Origin: Theocolax elegans
Taxonomy: Eukaryota; Arthropoda; Insecta; Hymenoptera; Cerocephalidae
DNA: 64,000 nt
Assembly: GCA_026168455.1 (NCBI GenBank)
Contig: CM047427.1
Span: 13,669,505-13,733,504 of the forward strand
Direction of reading: 5' to 3'
The position numbers and the translations under genes are program-made. Positions 50,535 to 61,500 of the stretch are shown one piece after another; within the stretch, counting starts at the first letter, position 1, and every line of letters starts with the position of its first letter. The notes under the pieces are model-generated. The model did no database searches and was not told the DNA's origin. It saw only the letters and a list, made by a program, of their open reading frames with translations.

Positions 50535-52056
50535 TAAAGCAATTGATTACGATTAATGAAAAATTACTGATTAATTTTATTTTTTCAATGATTACAATTA
50601 TATCTACATACAGGTCAAAATTTTACTCTTTTTTTTTATTTTGACGACCTTTTAATCGATACAACATTAAATTCACTGTTCATTTCTCTTGAATTACGTA
50701 TATTATAATTCATTTATTCCGTACAATACGCAGTAACAATAATAATATCAACAACGCGACAACGTAAACCTGGTGCGACAATGAAATTTAAAAGTGAATC
50801 ACAAATGTTAAACGCATATACAAGGCATATTATAATACAGGAAACTAAAGTACAAATTTACAAGAACGTGGGAGTCTTAATAAATCGGGTTATCATGATT
50901 ATGGGCAATTGTTCGAAAGAGAAATACGTAGCGTTATAAAAGACAGGGACTTGAATAAAAAAAGAAGAGCGGGAAAGAATGAAAGTGTTGGAAATGGGAA
51001 GAAGTGGTTGTCGTGTATGTATATAACATTAATTAATGTCGACACGCGAGAGAGAGAGAGAAAGAGAGAAAGAGAAAAGTGCGACAATAATAACATTTAT
51101 GTGAATCACGAGAAATTGGGTGTGCCTACGCTTTTGCATTCATATCCACTTTTTTTTATTTCCGAAAGTTTTGATTTGTGGATTTATTTTGAATGACTTA
51201 TGTTTGAGTTTTGTTACAATGTAAGAATATGTTGTTTAAATAAAAAGAAATTCTACGTTTAATTTAAGACGCATACAAAGGTATAATAAGATAAATAAAC
51301 CGATTAAACAGTGACTTAATTAATTTACGAGATGTCTGACCTAAAATGATTTCATCTACTTATTCTGCGCGACTGTTATGTTTAATATAATTTAATATAC
51401 GATTATACTTAGTGTAACGTACGTTTATAAATATTTTATGATTATATTGTCAATAAATTTACTGAGAGTGCAAAAATAAAATGTTCGAAGCGTGCAATAG
51501 AAATGGTACAGTGACGGTAATAATAATAGCAATTAAAGGAAACGACAGTTGGAGTTATCTTTAAAAGTACTTTCTACTTCTATTCTGTATCATTAAAAGT
51601 TAAAATTGACCATCCTTACTAAGGGTAAATTACTCGTGATTATGTAAACCTTTAATTAATATATCTTTCTTTTAGTCGTTCTATTTACTTAATTAATTAA
51701 AGAACAATTGTTAATTACGTATGACGCGACATGTACATTTCAATTGTTCCTTGTAAAAACATTCGTCCGAGTTTGATGCGAGGTTTTCTTCGCCTCGAGT
51801 TATTTGTTCCTTGGATTTGTTTTGTTACTATCTATACTTGAGGTGAAGCCAAGTTTTACAAGTTCAAGAACGTGGCCAACGACGAGCCGCCGGGCTGTCA
51901 TAGTTACGTTTTAATGTCTCGTCTGACGTGTTCAGCCTACGGTCTTTTAACGACACAAGTTTAAATTTATCGTTACGCGCCACGACTAATCGTGTTTCGG
52001 ATTTTCTGTCGTGTTTTCCGCAAAACTTTACGAATATGTTTAAAAACAGTTTTCTA
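50535..52056. other. AT-rich non-coding DNA with a GC-richer patch
   Basis: Unique flank right of the triplication. A GC-richer patch lies at about 51,855-52,010. No gene recognised. Confidence 0.55.
51048..51077. repeat. GA-rich microsatellite
   Basis: Interrupted GA run with AAAGAGAG units. Confidence 0.9.
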
Positions 52057-52311
52057 CACGGAGAGAAAAGTTGAATAAAAATTACCCAAATGTACCGGGT
52101 AAAATGATGACGTTCGCTTGTTTTTATAATTTTTGTCCAGAACTTTGTATAATAATTGAGAATCACATTAAAATTTGTGCCGTACCAGATAGTAATGTTT
52201 CCCAGACGGGATCGCTACGAGCGCGTGTTTTTTTTAGAGTGTTTACCATACTGACGCTACATATTTACCTAAAACATTTAAATACTTTTTAGAACAAATT
52301 TTTTATCTGTG
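52057..52311. mobile_element. Weak candidate TA-flanked MITE
   Basis: Starts CACGGAGAGAAAAGTT directly after TA (52,055-52,056) and ends as the complement of CACAGATAAAAAATTT directly before TA (52,312-52,313). The ends resemble those of the 58.3-kb family, but inner terminal similarity is poor and the interior is unrelated and GC-richer. It could be a different, deletion-derived member or chance similarity of short AT-rich ends. Confidence 0.35.
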
Positions 52312-55300
52312 TACATATTTAAAAAACTGACCTCGTTTTGTTGTACACGCTGCTTGAACAACTTACGTTTCTAATAAACTGTTTTATCCTTTTTTTATCA
52401 TTAAAGCAATCAAAATTATTACTTAGAAATAATATTTGTGTTTTTTTATTTCAATTATTTTAACTTCTTGTTCAATACAAAAGTTTTCAAAATTATTGCC
52501 CATGATAATCAAATAGCGAAATATGGATCGATTAAATATTGTAATTTCAATTAACACTATATGTTTATCAAATTGAATTTCTTTTTGTTACTTTCACACG
52601 AGCGGTAGGTTTTTCAGAAAAAAAGAAAAGGCATACCCACGTTGTAAATAAGGTACTTAGAGGGTCGATCCCTTTTTAATCCCTGGTTAAAATAGTCGGA
52701 AAAAAGAGTCGCGACTTTACGTTTCCGTTGGATCGTTAATTACCCGTTTTACGGGATGGCCCTATTAAAATTCATTAGTCGCTCGCAATAAATCATAAAA
52801 TTTAACGGGCGCCAACGTCGCGTCGTCTCTTGGTGTCTTGAATTACAGTTTTTAAGGTGATACCGCGGTATAATGAATTAAAGCGAAGAGCACGCAGCAA
52901 CAAAAAATCGATTTTATAATAACGTCTATATGATTTGATTATCTCCTAATAATGAAAGACATTGTAGCTGATAAAATAACAGTTATAAGTACTTAAGTTA
53001 AAAACCATAATTTTTGAATCAATAAAACATAATTTTTCAAATAGCTTATCTTCCTTTACAATAAATGCAATAATTTAATTTATTTACAATTGTAGATTAT
53101 ATGTTATAGATTATTTTTAAAAAGTGGCTTTCTCACCTAAAGTAAAAAATGATTATTTATTATTTTATGGCACATATACATAAGAATTTTTGAAAACTTG
53201 TTCACTCTGAATTTGTGACTATTAACTTTTTAAAACAGGAAAAACATCATATTTTTCAAGAATAAAAATTCATTTAATGATACAGTGATATAATAATAAT
53301 TATTCAAACAGTGAATGATGACTTGAATACCACAAATTGTGATTTTTGTTCACTTATTTACTTTTAGCGAATAAACTATTTTATAAACAAAACAAAAAAT
53401 CATTATATTCAAGTAATTAATTTTCATTTTTCATTTTGTTTACAAAAACTTATATTTTTGTAATACTTTAGTTATATCTTGTATAAATGTTAAGTGTTGT
53501 TGTCTAATTTATATATACAATTAGTTAAATATTACATACATGTGCATTAAAATATTTATCGAAATAATTAAGGATATAAAAAAAAATAATTTTACCCTTA
53601 ATCTTATATTTAAGATTAATATGTTATATTAGTTTATTTATAAGGGAATCACGTATCGTTTAGCCAGTAGAGTAAAAATCAGGAATTCGAGGAGCACAAT
53701 TGATCCCTAGAAAACGGGGCAAGCTATAAATCGGTAGCCGATCTTTACAAATTATGGAGGTCTAGAGGAGGTCGGACATTTCGCTAGCCCGTGTCACTCC
53801 CTCGTTGTACCTTCGAGGAAGATATACGGGACAACCCTAATCTGTCTCGCGCTCGTACCTCCTTCCGAAGATTATTCCAAAGACGAGTTTATCTTTCACA
53901 CTTGAATTGTAGCTTAAAGGTTAACCCTTGCGCAAATTGCCCCTTTTATTTATATTCGCCATAGTTGAATTATTTTTTTATTATATACGATTAATACGTC
54001 TGTTTGTATCGAATTTATTCGAGACAACAATTTTATTTCGGTCGATTATAAAATGCAATTAAATATTTGTTATAAAAGCATAATTTTATTAAATTTCCGT
54101 ATCAAAAAAGGAAAAAATATTTCCAAGTCGTTTCCACTACCGCGCTTCACCAAAGTGAGTCGTTCGTTCAAAAGCACAAGTTCCCAAAGAATTCTCTATT
54201 TACCTAGCAAACAATGAGTCCTGACACTGTGACTATGCATGAAAAAGAAAAAAAAATAGCACAAAAGCTGCTATTTCGAGAAGCGTCCATCGGGGTCTCG
54301 TAAGACAGGACCGTTACGAATTTGAAGCTCGCGTCTAGCGAAAACGACACGATTAGGGATTTTCTCAACGGGTATGTTATTGTTGGGTTAGTCGTATGAG
54401 CGGCTATTTCGCGGTTGGTATGACTCAAGGTGGCGCCCAGCCAAAACTGTCGCGACGGACGTGTCTTCTTGTTGCTCACTCGGTCAACCCCCTTTTCACC
54501 GAGGACGTTGTCGTTTTCTCTATGCTTCTCGCACGTGCTTGGATACTTTCCATTGACATTCATGTTATCTCCTTCTGCCTCCTTTCTTTCCTTTTTCTCT
54601 TTCTCTATTATTTTTACTCGACGATTGTCATTACGTGTGTGCATAGCTGAAGCTTTTTCCATTGTTACTAAAATGGGAGAAAAATAGGATTTTACTTTAA
54701 TAAATGGTCATAAAATGTGAGAAAAAGCGTTTCATCGATAGGAGAAAAATGGGCACATTTTTCGCCTATTTTTTGCCCATTCTATTCAAACAGTCTATTT
54801 AATACTTATTTAATGGAATATGATTTCTACCAGGGTATTTTAGGATTGATTTTGATGATTTCATAAAAGTAAATCTAAAATTATTTATTGTTTTAATAAG
54901 AGGTCGAAGTAACATTTGTAAATTTTCTTTAACATAAATTCTGCATGATTTTAAGAATAAATAGCAGAGCAGCGTACGTAGTGGCGATTTAATAAGTCGT
55001 TTCTTTAATAAAGGTTTGTTAAAGCATTTGTTGAAATTACAATCACATTGATTTTACTTATGAGGAAACGAAATTTTTCCTAAAAAGTTCATAAAATATT
55101 GATACTAAATTTTTGTATAAATTTTGTTTAATTCTTATTTCTTCCATAACATTTGTTCAAATTGAGATATATGAGCTTCTCATTTTTTCATATCGTATTA
55201 TTTCAGATTGTTGTTAAATTTGAGTTTGAATGTCTATCTCGAATTGCTTCTGAGTTATCGGTAATTAAACTAAAGTATACTTTTCTCATAATTTTTCATT

Positions 55301-56844
55301 ATCTGCGTATATTTTTAGTCAAACAGCCTGTGAGGTTAAATTTCACATGAATTCTTTCATATTTGAACAAAATCCGTCATCCCAGAAGGTGGAATCTTTC
55401 CTTGTTAGTTATTTTAAAAAAATCTAATCTTCACAAAAAAGAAACGGAGCGGCGTAGCTATTTTTATCAGTATACACCGTTTTGTGCAAGATAAGCATCA
55501 ATTGGTGTCGTAATTATTCATAGCATTCAAAATACAAAAGAGGTTTGGTAAGAATAGATGGTGGATCTTTAACCTCCCCTTAAATTGTCAAATATATATT
55601 TTTTTCTATCATTTGCTTCTTCAGTAAAATACGATTAGTTCTCTATGTTTGATTTTAAATTTTAAACAATTGCTTAAAGAAAATGAAAAAAAGCTCCATT
55701 CCTTTTAAAAAGCATACAAAAATAAAATTATTGACTAATTTTCAGGGTTTGAAATCTCCTTAATCGGTAATCTTTTAGAAATTCACCATTCACAGTAATT
55801 TCACATGTATAATTTATTTTCCTTTATACATAAAGTTATGTAATCATAATAATACATTTTGAATAATATTGCTTTATCATGCATATTCGTATAAATTCGA
55901 GCTGTTTATCATTATGATTATTGTGTGCTTATTTGCTTACGTACACTACATAATAATCTACTTCGTCGCAACAGCAACAAAATGAATAACGCGAGCAACT
56001 ATACTAATTAACCATAATAATCGAATAAAGGTATATTAATAAGCGAACATCTGTTGCACAAAAACAACCATTTGAATCGTTTAATCATCGTAATTAATCC
56101 TCGTTCGATTTGAATCTTGCGTTGATGTAATCGTACGAATGGATTTGATTTAAAAAATATACAACGTAACCGTGTGTAAAGCAAAGGGAAGACCGTACAT
56201 GTACATATCGATAAACATCGCATAAATGAAATTACAAGCTTACGCGTAGATTATTTCGCGTGTAGACTCAAAACAAAGGCATTCGAGCGAGCTATCCCGA
56301 TGATTGACAATCTTCTCTCTGCGAACAATCGAAATGCAAAATTACACGGAGACCCGGGTGGAATAATGCGCTTAACGACCGCGTCAATATCGCGGCATTT
56401 AACGCCTCGCGACTCAGTTATTTCAACGTGCTGGGTGACGCTCTCGCTGTGATTTTGGTGTTGGCCTTTCCAATTTGTGATGTTACTTTCAAAATGAGCC
56501 AAGTGTGTTTAAACCGGGCGATTCTACGAAACGTAACTGGTTAAATACAATTGCATTCCAGGTGAAGCGACAAAGCTTACTTTTGCAAATACAAGGACAA
56601 CCGCTTGTAAATTAATCTCTTGTTCTCCTATTTTTCTTTTTGGTGGTATATCATGCTGGTCGTTGAACTTCGTGTCACAAACGGTGATTGCGGATGGATT
56701 TTAATATAGTTGTACACGGAAATAAATATTTTATAAAATCTGTCCAAATGTTTTGGATACGAATTATAGATAAAAATTTTGAAATAAAAATGTTTTTGTT
56801 TTATTTTTTAACGTCTTTTTATGCTCCCAAACTGGTGTCAATCA
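52312..56844. other. Non-coding DNA with several GC-richer islands
   Basis: Islands at about 52,680-52,910 (with TTAATTA and AATAAATCATAAA motifs of homeodomain type), 53,640-53,930, 54,120-54,680 and 56,240-56,520 (with TGATTGACAA, an Exd/Hth-like composite site). Each could be an enhancer; none has a convincing exon. The 152-codon minus frame at 54,204-54,662 is accidental. The remainder is AT-rich. Confidence 0.45.
54672..54782. repeat. Imperfect inverted repeat
   Basis: TGGGAGAAAAATAGG near 54,673 pairs with CCTATTTTTTGCCCA near 54,766 at 13 of 15 positions, and a further GAAAAATGGGCAC lies between. It may be a short hairpin or a remnant of a palindromic MITE. Confidence 0.4.
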
Positions 56845-56889
56845 GCGACGGAGGTCATACGATGTCTTGGTGAAGAAAGCACTTGTTGA

Positions 56890-56970
56890 AAAAACATTCC
56901 CCAGCGGTGCTTGTATCAATCGGCCGGGGCCGGGAATCGAACCTGGGACCTCCAGATTACCAGCCCGAAA
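56890..56970 (-). mobile_element. tRNA-derived SINE fragment
   Basis: On the minus strand the sequence contains GGTTCGATTCC (56,943-56,933), a perfect tRNA B-box/T-loop, preceded by an AATCTGGAGGTCC segment like the anticodon-arm 3' half and variable region. The D-arm and A-box are absent, so it is not a functional tRNA. In the opposite sense the DNA translates to GRESNLGPPDYQP, a peptide signature that recurs in spurious gene models over such repeats. The fragment ends abruptly at AGCCCG on the right; its left extent is uncertain. Confidence 0.5.
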
Positions 56971-58286
56971 TAAAAATTTGTTCAAAGTACCTTTGTCATC
57001 GAAAAAGTACTGCTCAGCATAGGCAAAAAATCAAACGGATGCTGACTTTTTATAAAAATCGATAAAAATTACATAACTTCGCATAAGCCAGCTTTTGGCT
57101 AATTTTTATCAAGTTTTCTTTTCCCTGCAATGTCACTTATATAAATATAGTTTTAGGCGATATTGAATCCTGATATTAGTCGGTTAACTTTATTTTTCTA
57201 TGAATAACAATATATAATAATTTTTTATGGAAATTAATACAGATTCTTTTTTCAGATTATAGTAGAATTATCCAAATAAATTATTGGAATGATAGTTTTA
57301 TTACCCACAGTTTCACACAATTTGACAAGACAGACTATGTTTTCTTGAAAAAAACGTTTTTTAATTTAATATATTAAATATAATTTTTGGACGTCTCCCT
57401 GTAATATTAGTCAACCATCTCTTTAAAGAAAATAAGATAATACGTTACAAATTTTATTGATTCATAGATGACTAATAGTTACAATAGTTGGTGCAATTTT
57501 ATCGATAATTGTGAGTTTATATGAATTCAATAAAATTTTTATATCTCCGAGGTATGTTACAAAAAAGGAAAAAAGAGCAATCCAACTTTCATCAGATTTT
57601 ATTTGAAAAATTCATATAAGGATAGAGATTGCAGATATTGCGAGAAAATATTTTGCTGCGTAAGCGATCTTTACGTTTCACCTTATACACTTGTAAAATA
57701 ACCGTGATAATGCAATGCATCAGATATCGAACGAGTTATCTTTGAAGGTATAACATATCTTAAACCTAATTATTTCATTATTATTCGCGTCAATTCAAAT
57801 TACGAGTGACAATGCATCGAACGTTACAAATTTGAAGTCTGGTATAGTTATAAAAAAAATGAAATTTACCACACTGGTGAGAGAGCTCGTATAAAGACAA
57901 TGGTGAATCCAAATGTTACAGCGGAGTAAAATTCATCTTGGATATATAACAAGGAACTAAAAGTACAAACTAGGAACGTCACGTACTCTTACATTCAGAT
58001 TGAAAGGGAATTGCGTAATGGAAACGTTCGGGACAAAATGCAACCTGCTGGTGCAGAGCCGTGTGTGCAACGCACGAACTGACGAATTGAATTATGCAAC
58101 ACTTTAATTATACTCCCTCAAACGGATTCTAAAATTCGATGATTGAATTTTAACATAAGTAATGCGACAGCATTAAACTAATCATTTTTGTTATACCAGC
58201 GATGCGTAACGTAGCAAGAATTACATGCACGTGTTAATTGTATGTAAACAAATAAATTTATTATTTATTATATGCATGTATTTATA
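56971..58286. other. AT-rich non-coding DNA
   Basis: Nothing recognised. Confidence 0.55.
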
Positions 58287-58536
58287 CACTGAGAAAGAAG
58301 TTATAGTAAAAATTACAATGTTGTCTAGTAATGCGGAGACAAACTGACACAATCCAAAAATTTACCATACTGTATAATAAATTTTACTGAAGTTATAGTA
58401 ACTATTACTAGAATTGTAGTAAAAATTAATAACTTTCTAGTACATTTTATTATATACTATAGTCAATTTTTGGATTGCGTCAGTCTCCGCATTACTAGAC
58501 AACATTGTAATTTTTACTTCAACTTTTTTCTCCGTG
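58287..58536. mobile_element. Well-preserved TA-flanked MITE with long terminal inverted repeats
   Basis: This 250-bp element starts CACTGAGAAAGAAGTT and ends with the complement of CACGGAGAAAAAAGTT, flanked by TA at 58,285-58,286 and 58,537-58,538. The inverted repeats run for about 75 bases and share the blocks AGTAAAAATTACAATG, TTGTCTAGTAATGCGGAGAC and CAATCCAAAAATT. The centre is AT-rich and non-coding. The TA duplication and structure fit a non-autonomous Tc1/mariner-type element. It is the best-preserved member of the family that includes 18,410-18,630. Confidence 0.85.
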
Positions 58537-58538
58537 TA

Positions 58539-61500
58539 TATTTTCGGTTTCAGTTGTTTTTTATTTATATTTACTTATATTTCAGTTCAACGAGGTTATT
58601 CTTTTTAATAATATAATTAATTTGGCAACGTATAATTAATTTACTAATATCATCAAATGGAAATTGAATTTATTTTTTGTTTTGAAGACAATATATAAGT
58701 ATATTTAGAATAATTTGCTTACAATATATTTTCCCTCTGATTCATAAATAATAAAATTTTAAAAATAAATACATTGAAATGTATATTGTATGAAACACAT
58801 TGATGGAGTAACGAGAGATTATTGTTAAATCAAAATAAATTTAATAATCAATCACTGTCGGAATAAGTTTCAGATTAAAGAAATGCGTGTAATAGAGTAA
58901 AATCCTAGGTTACCAAGTGAATAGGTAAACGAAGTAAATCGCAATATCGCATCACGTAAATGGTAATCGGCATTACTCCGAGCTTTCGTCGAAGTGGAAT
59001 AATTGATTTTGAAATTTCACCTGATGGATTCAACTCGTGGAAATACGAGCGATGTGTTTAGCTGGACGCCTAAACTCCTGTTTATGTACTCGATATCTCT
59101 CTCTCTCTATGCAGACGGATAGGGTATAAAACAGAACTCACGTTTCCGCCCTCCCGTCCTCCTCTCTCGCTGAGTTTCTCGACCCACGGGACGACAGAGC
59201 CGAAGCTAATGCACTAATTACGCCAGTGGTTACATTATAAGTTCGCATTAGTCTGACTCCATCGCCCGTTATGCAATCCGACATACGCGCGTTTACGAAT
59301 TTTCGGGATGTTTCGTATATATTGGTATTAAAGTATGATTAGACAACGCCATTAAAATTACACTTCGCTATACAAATTTCATTTTTCATTTTTCCAAAAT
59401 ATAATATTCTGTAAATTTGATGGATATTCGGAAGTTTCGTATTTCAACCTGAAAATCATTTTGCACGCATAAGAGAGTACACGATAAGTATTTTGTATAC
59501 GAAGGTATTCACGTCAACACTGAATTAAATGGTATACCTGGCTTTCGTTATATTTGGTGTTTAACATTATTAATGGAGACGACAGTGAAATCCCTCGCCA
59601 AAACCACAAGAGTTTTAAAACTACTCTTTCCTTGCGTTGACTTTCAATTTTGTAAAAGTGAAATTTACCATGTATTTCGCGTATGCTTCGTTTCACGTTC
59701 AATGTCAGGACTAATTGCGGTTGAAGATTTATCAGGGTGTATACGTAGCGGTCTACACATTTTTGCATTTTAAATTCGTGATACTTTGTAAACTACTCTC
59801 CGATTTGAATAGCTGATAACTATATATGATTTTTTAGTCACTTTGAATATCGAATAATTAGCTCATATTTACCGAATTTTATTCCAAAATCGATTAAAAA
59901 TCATTATTCATTATGAACCTGATCCAAAAATACATCAAATGTATCATAAATTACTTTAATTCGATAAAACACCATTAAACTTTGAATTTCAATAAAATAA
60001 ATAAAATTATTAATTTTTTTACAAAGTAATTAATTATATGATTTATAGCCGTATTTTAGCTAATTCGTAAAGTAAACATAATTGATTTAATTAAAAATTA
60101 TCTAAAAATTATCTAAAAATTAGCTAAAAATTTTTTTTAAAGGTTTCTAGTAGGATATCTAATTGTATAATTTTTACTATAAAAAAATATCAAAAAAATA
60201 TTACATTCATAATTTATAATAAGAAATATTCAATAAGTCAACTCACCGTAAAAAATAAGCTACGTAAATAGGCTTCAGCAGTATTAAACGTTACGTACCT
60301 GAAACAGAAAAAAAACATAAAAATGGTTAAGCAACTGTAACGAAACTCGATTTCAAAGTTCAACATTTGCTTCTCTATGCGTTCCTGCAGAAAAGTTTCG
60401 ATCAACGAAAGAAAAAAAAATTTAACACAGTCGAAAAATCAATATTAGTTTGTTTCGCTTGGATGAACTAAAAGTATTTCTCTTCGCACGAAATTAAAAA
60501 ATATTTATCAGACTTTGCACAACGTGAAAAAACAATTATAATAGTAATATACTCTAGCTTCCAATAATGTGGTCATTTAAATTTCGATAAAAAAAGTCAA
60601 ATTTTTTATTTAATAACATTTTATTTAATAATATCTTTAAAATACATAATCTGAATGGTCACAAGATCGGATTACTAAAAAGTGCTTTTTAAGTTAAAAA
60701 ATGTACGGGAGAGTTAAAATTAATCAAATATATTGTGTCTCGAAATTACCTTCCGAATCGCTGGCATAATATATGTTTTACTGTAGGGAAAGGAAAATCG
60801 TGGATTACGTCTCGGGTTTCAACCGAGTAAGTATTGTAACGTTTCAAGCTTACCACAAAAGTCGAAAATTTCAATGTCAAGATGTTCCTTTCTTGACGTT
60901 CGATAAATAACATTTTAACCGTCCATAAACATAGAAAATGTAAAAGTGTAATATAATAAAACAATATGATGTATGTGCATTGATTTCACTAAAATTACTT
61001 TTTCCTCAAAATTATTTTTCGAATCAGTGTTTTTTTTTCTTAAATTTCCAAAGTACCATTACCAAACGTAAACAATAATACTTAATAACATGAAACTTAG
61101 CGATGTGTATCACCGAACAAAAGGATTAAACCAAACGCATACCAAACGAACCTCCCTTTCTCGCGAAATCAACACCTATTTAATACCACTTGACTCGAAT
61201 CGCATGCACGCACGCACACTCGAAAAATCGTATACTCTACAAAACATTAGAACACACTGCACGAATATCGATAGGAAACAACATTCTCGGGATGCAATTC
61301 CGTGGCTACGCGTATAGTGTGAAATTTCGCATTTATAATTAACGGCCTAAATTGTCAGGTATTCAATGGAATTCTCGAAATAGCGTGAATGCACCACCCA
61401 TGGAAATTCATCGCGGAAAAGATATAAGAGGAGAAACAAGTTGTTTAGAAAAATTATTTATAATAAAGCTTTCTCGAGCGAGATTTTTATTATACAAGCA

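Noticed and set aside
54204..54662. 152-codon minus-strand open frame
   Set aside because: Runs through a GC-richer island with overlapping frames on the other strand; Lys/Glu-rich start comes from a pyrimidine-rich tract. Not convincing as a protein.
59125..59165. TATAAAA box in a GC-richer island
   Set aside because: No initiator or downstream element at the expected spacing and no exon follows.
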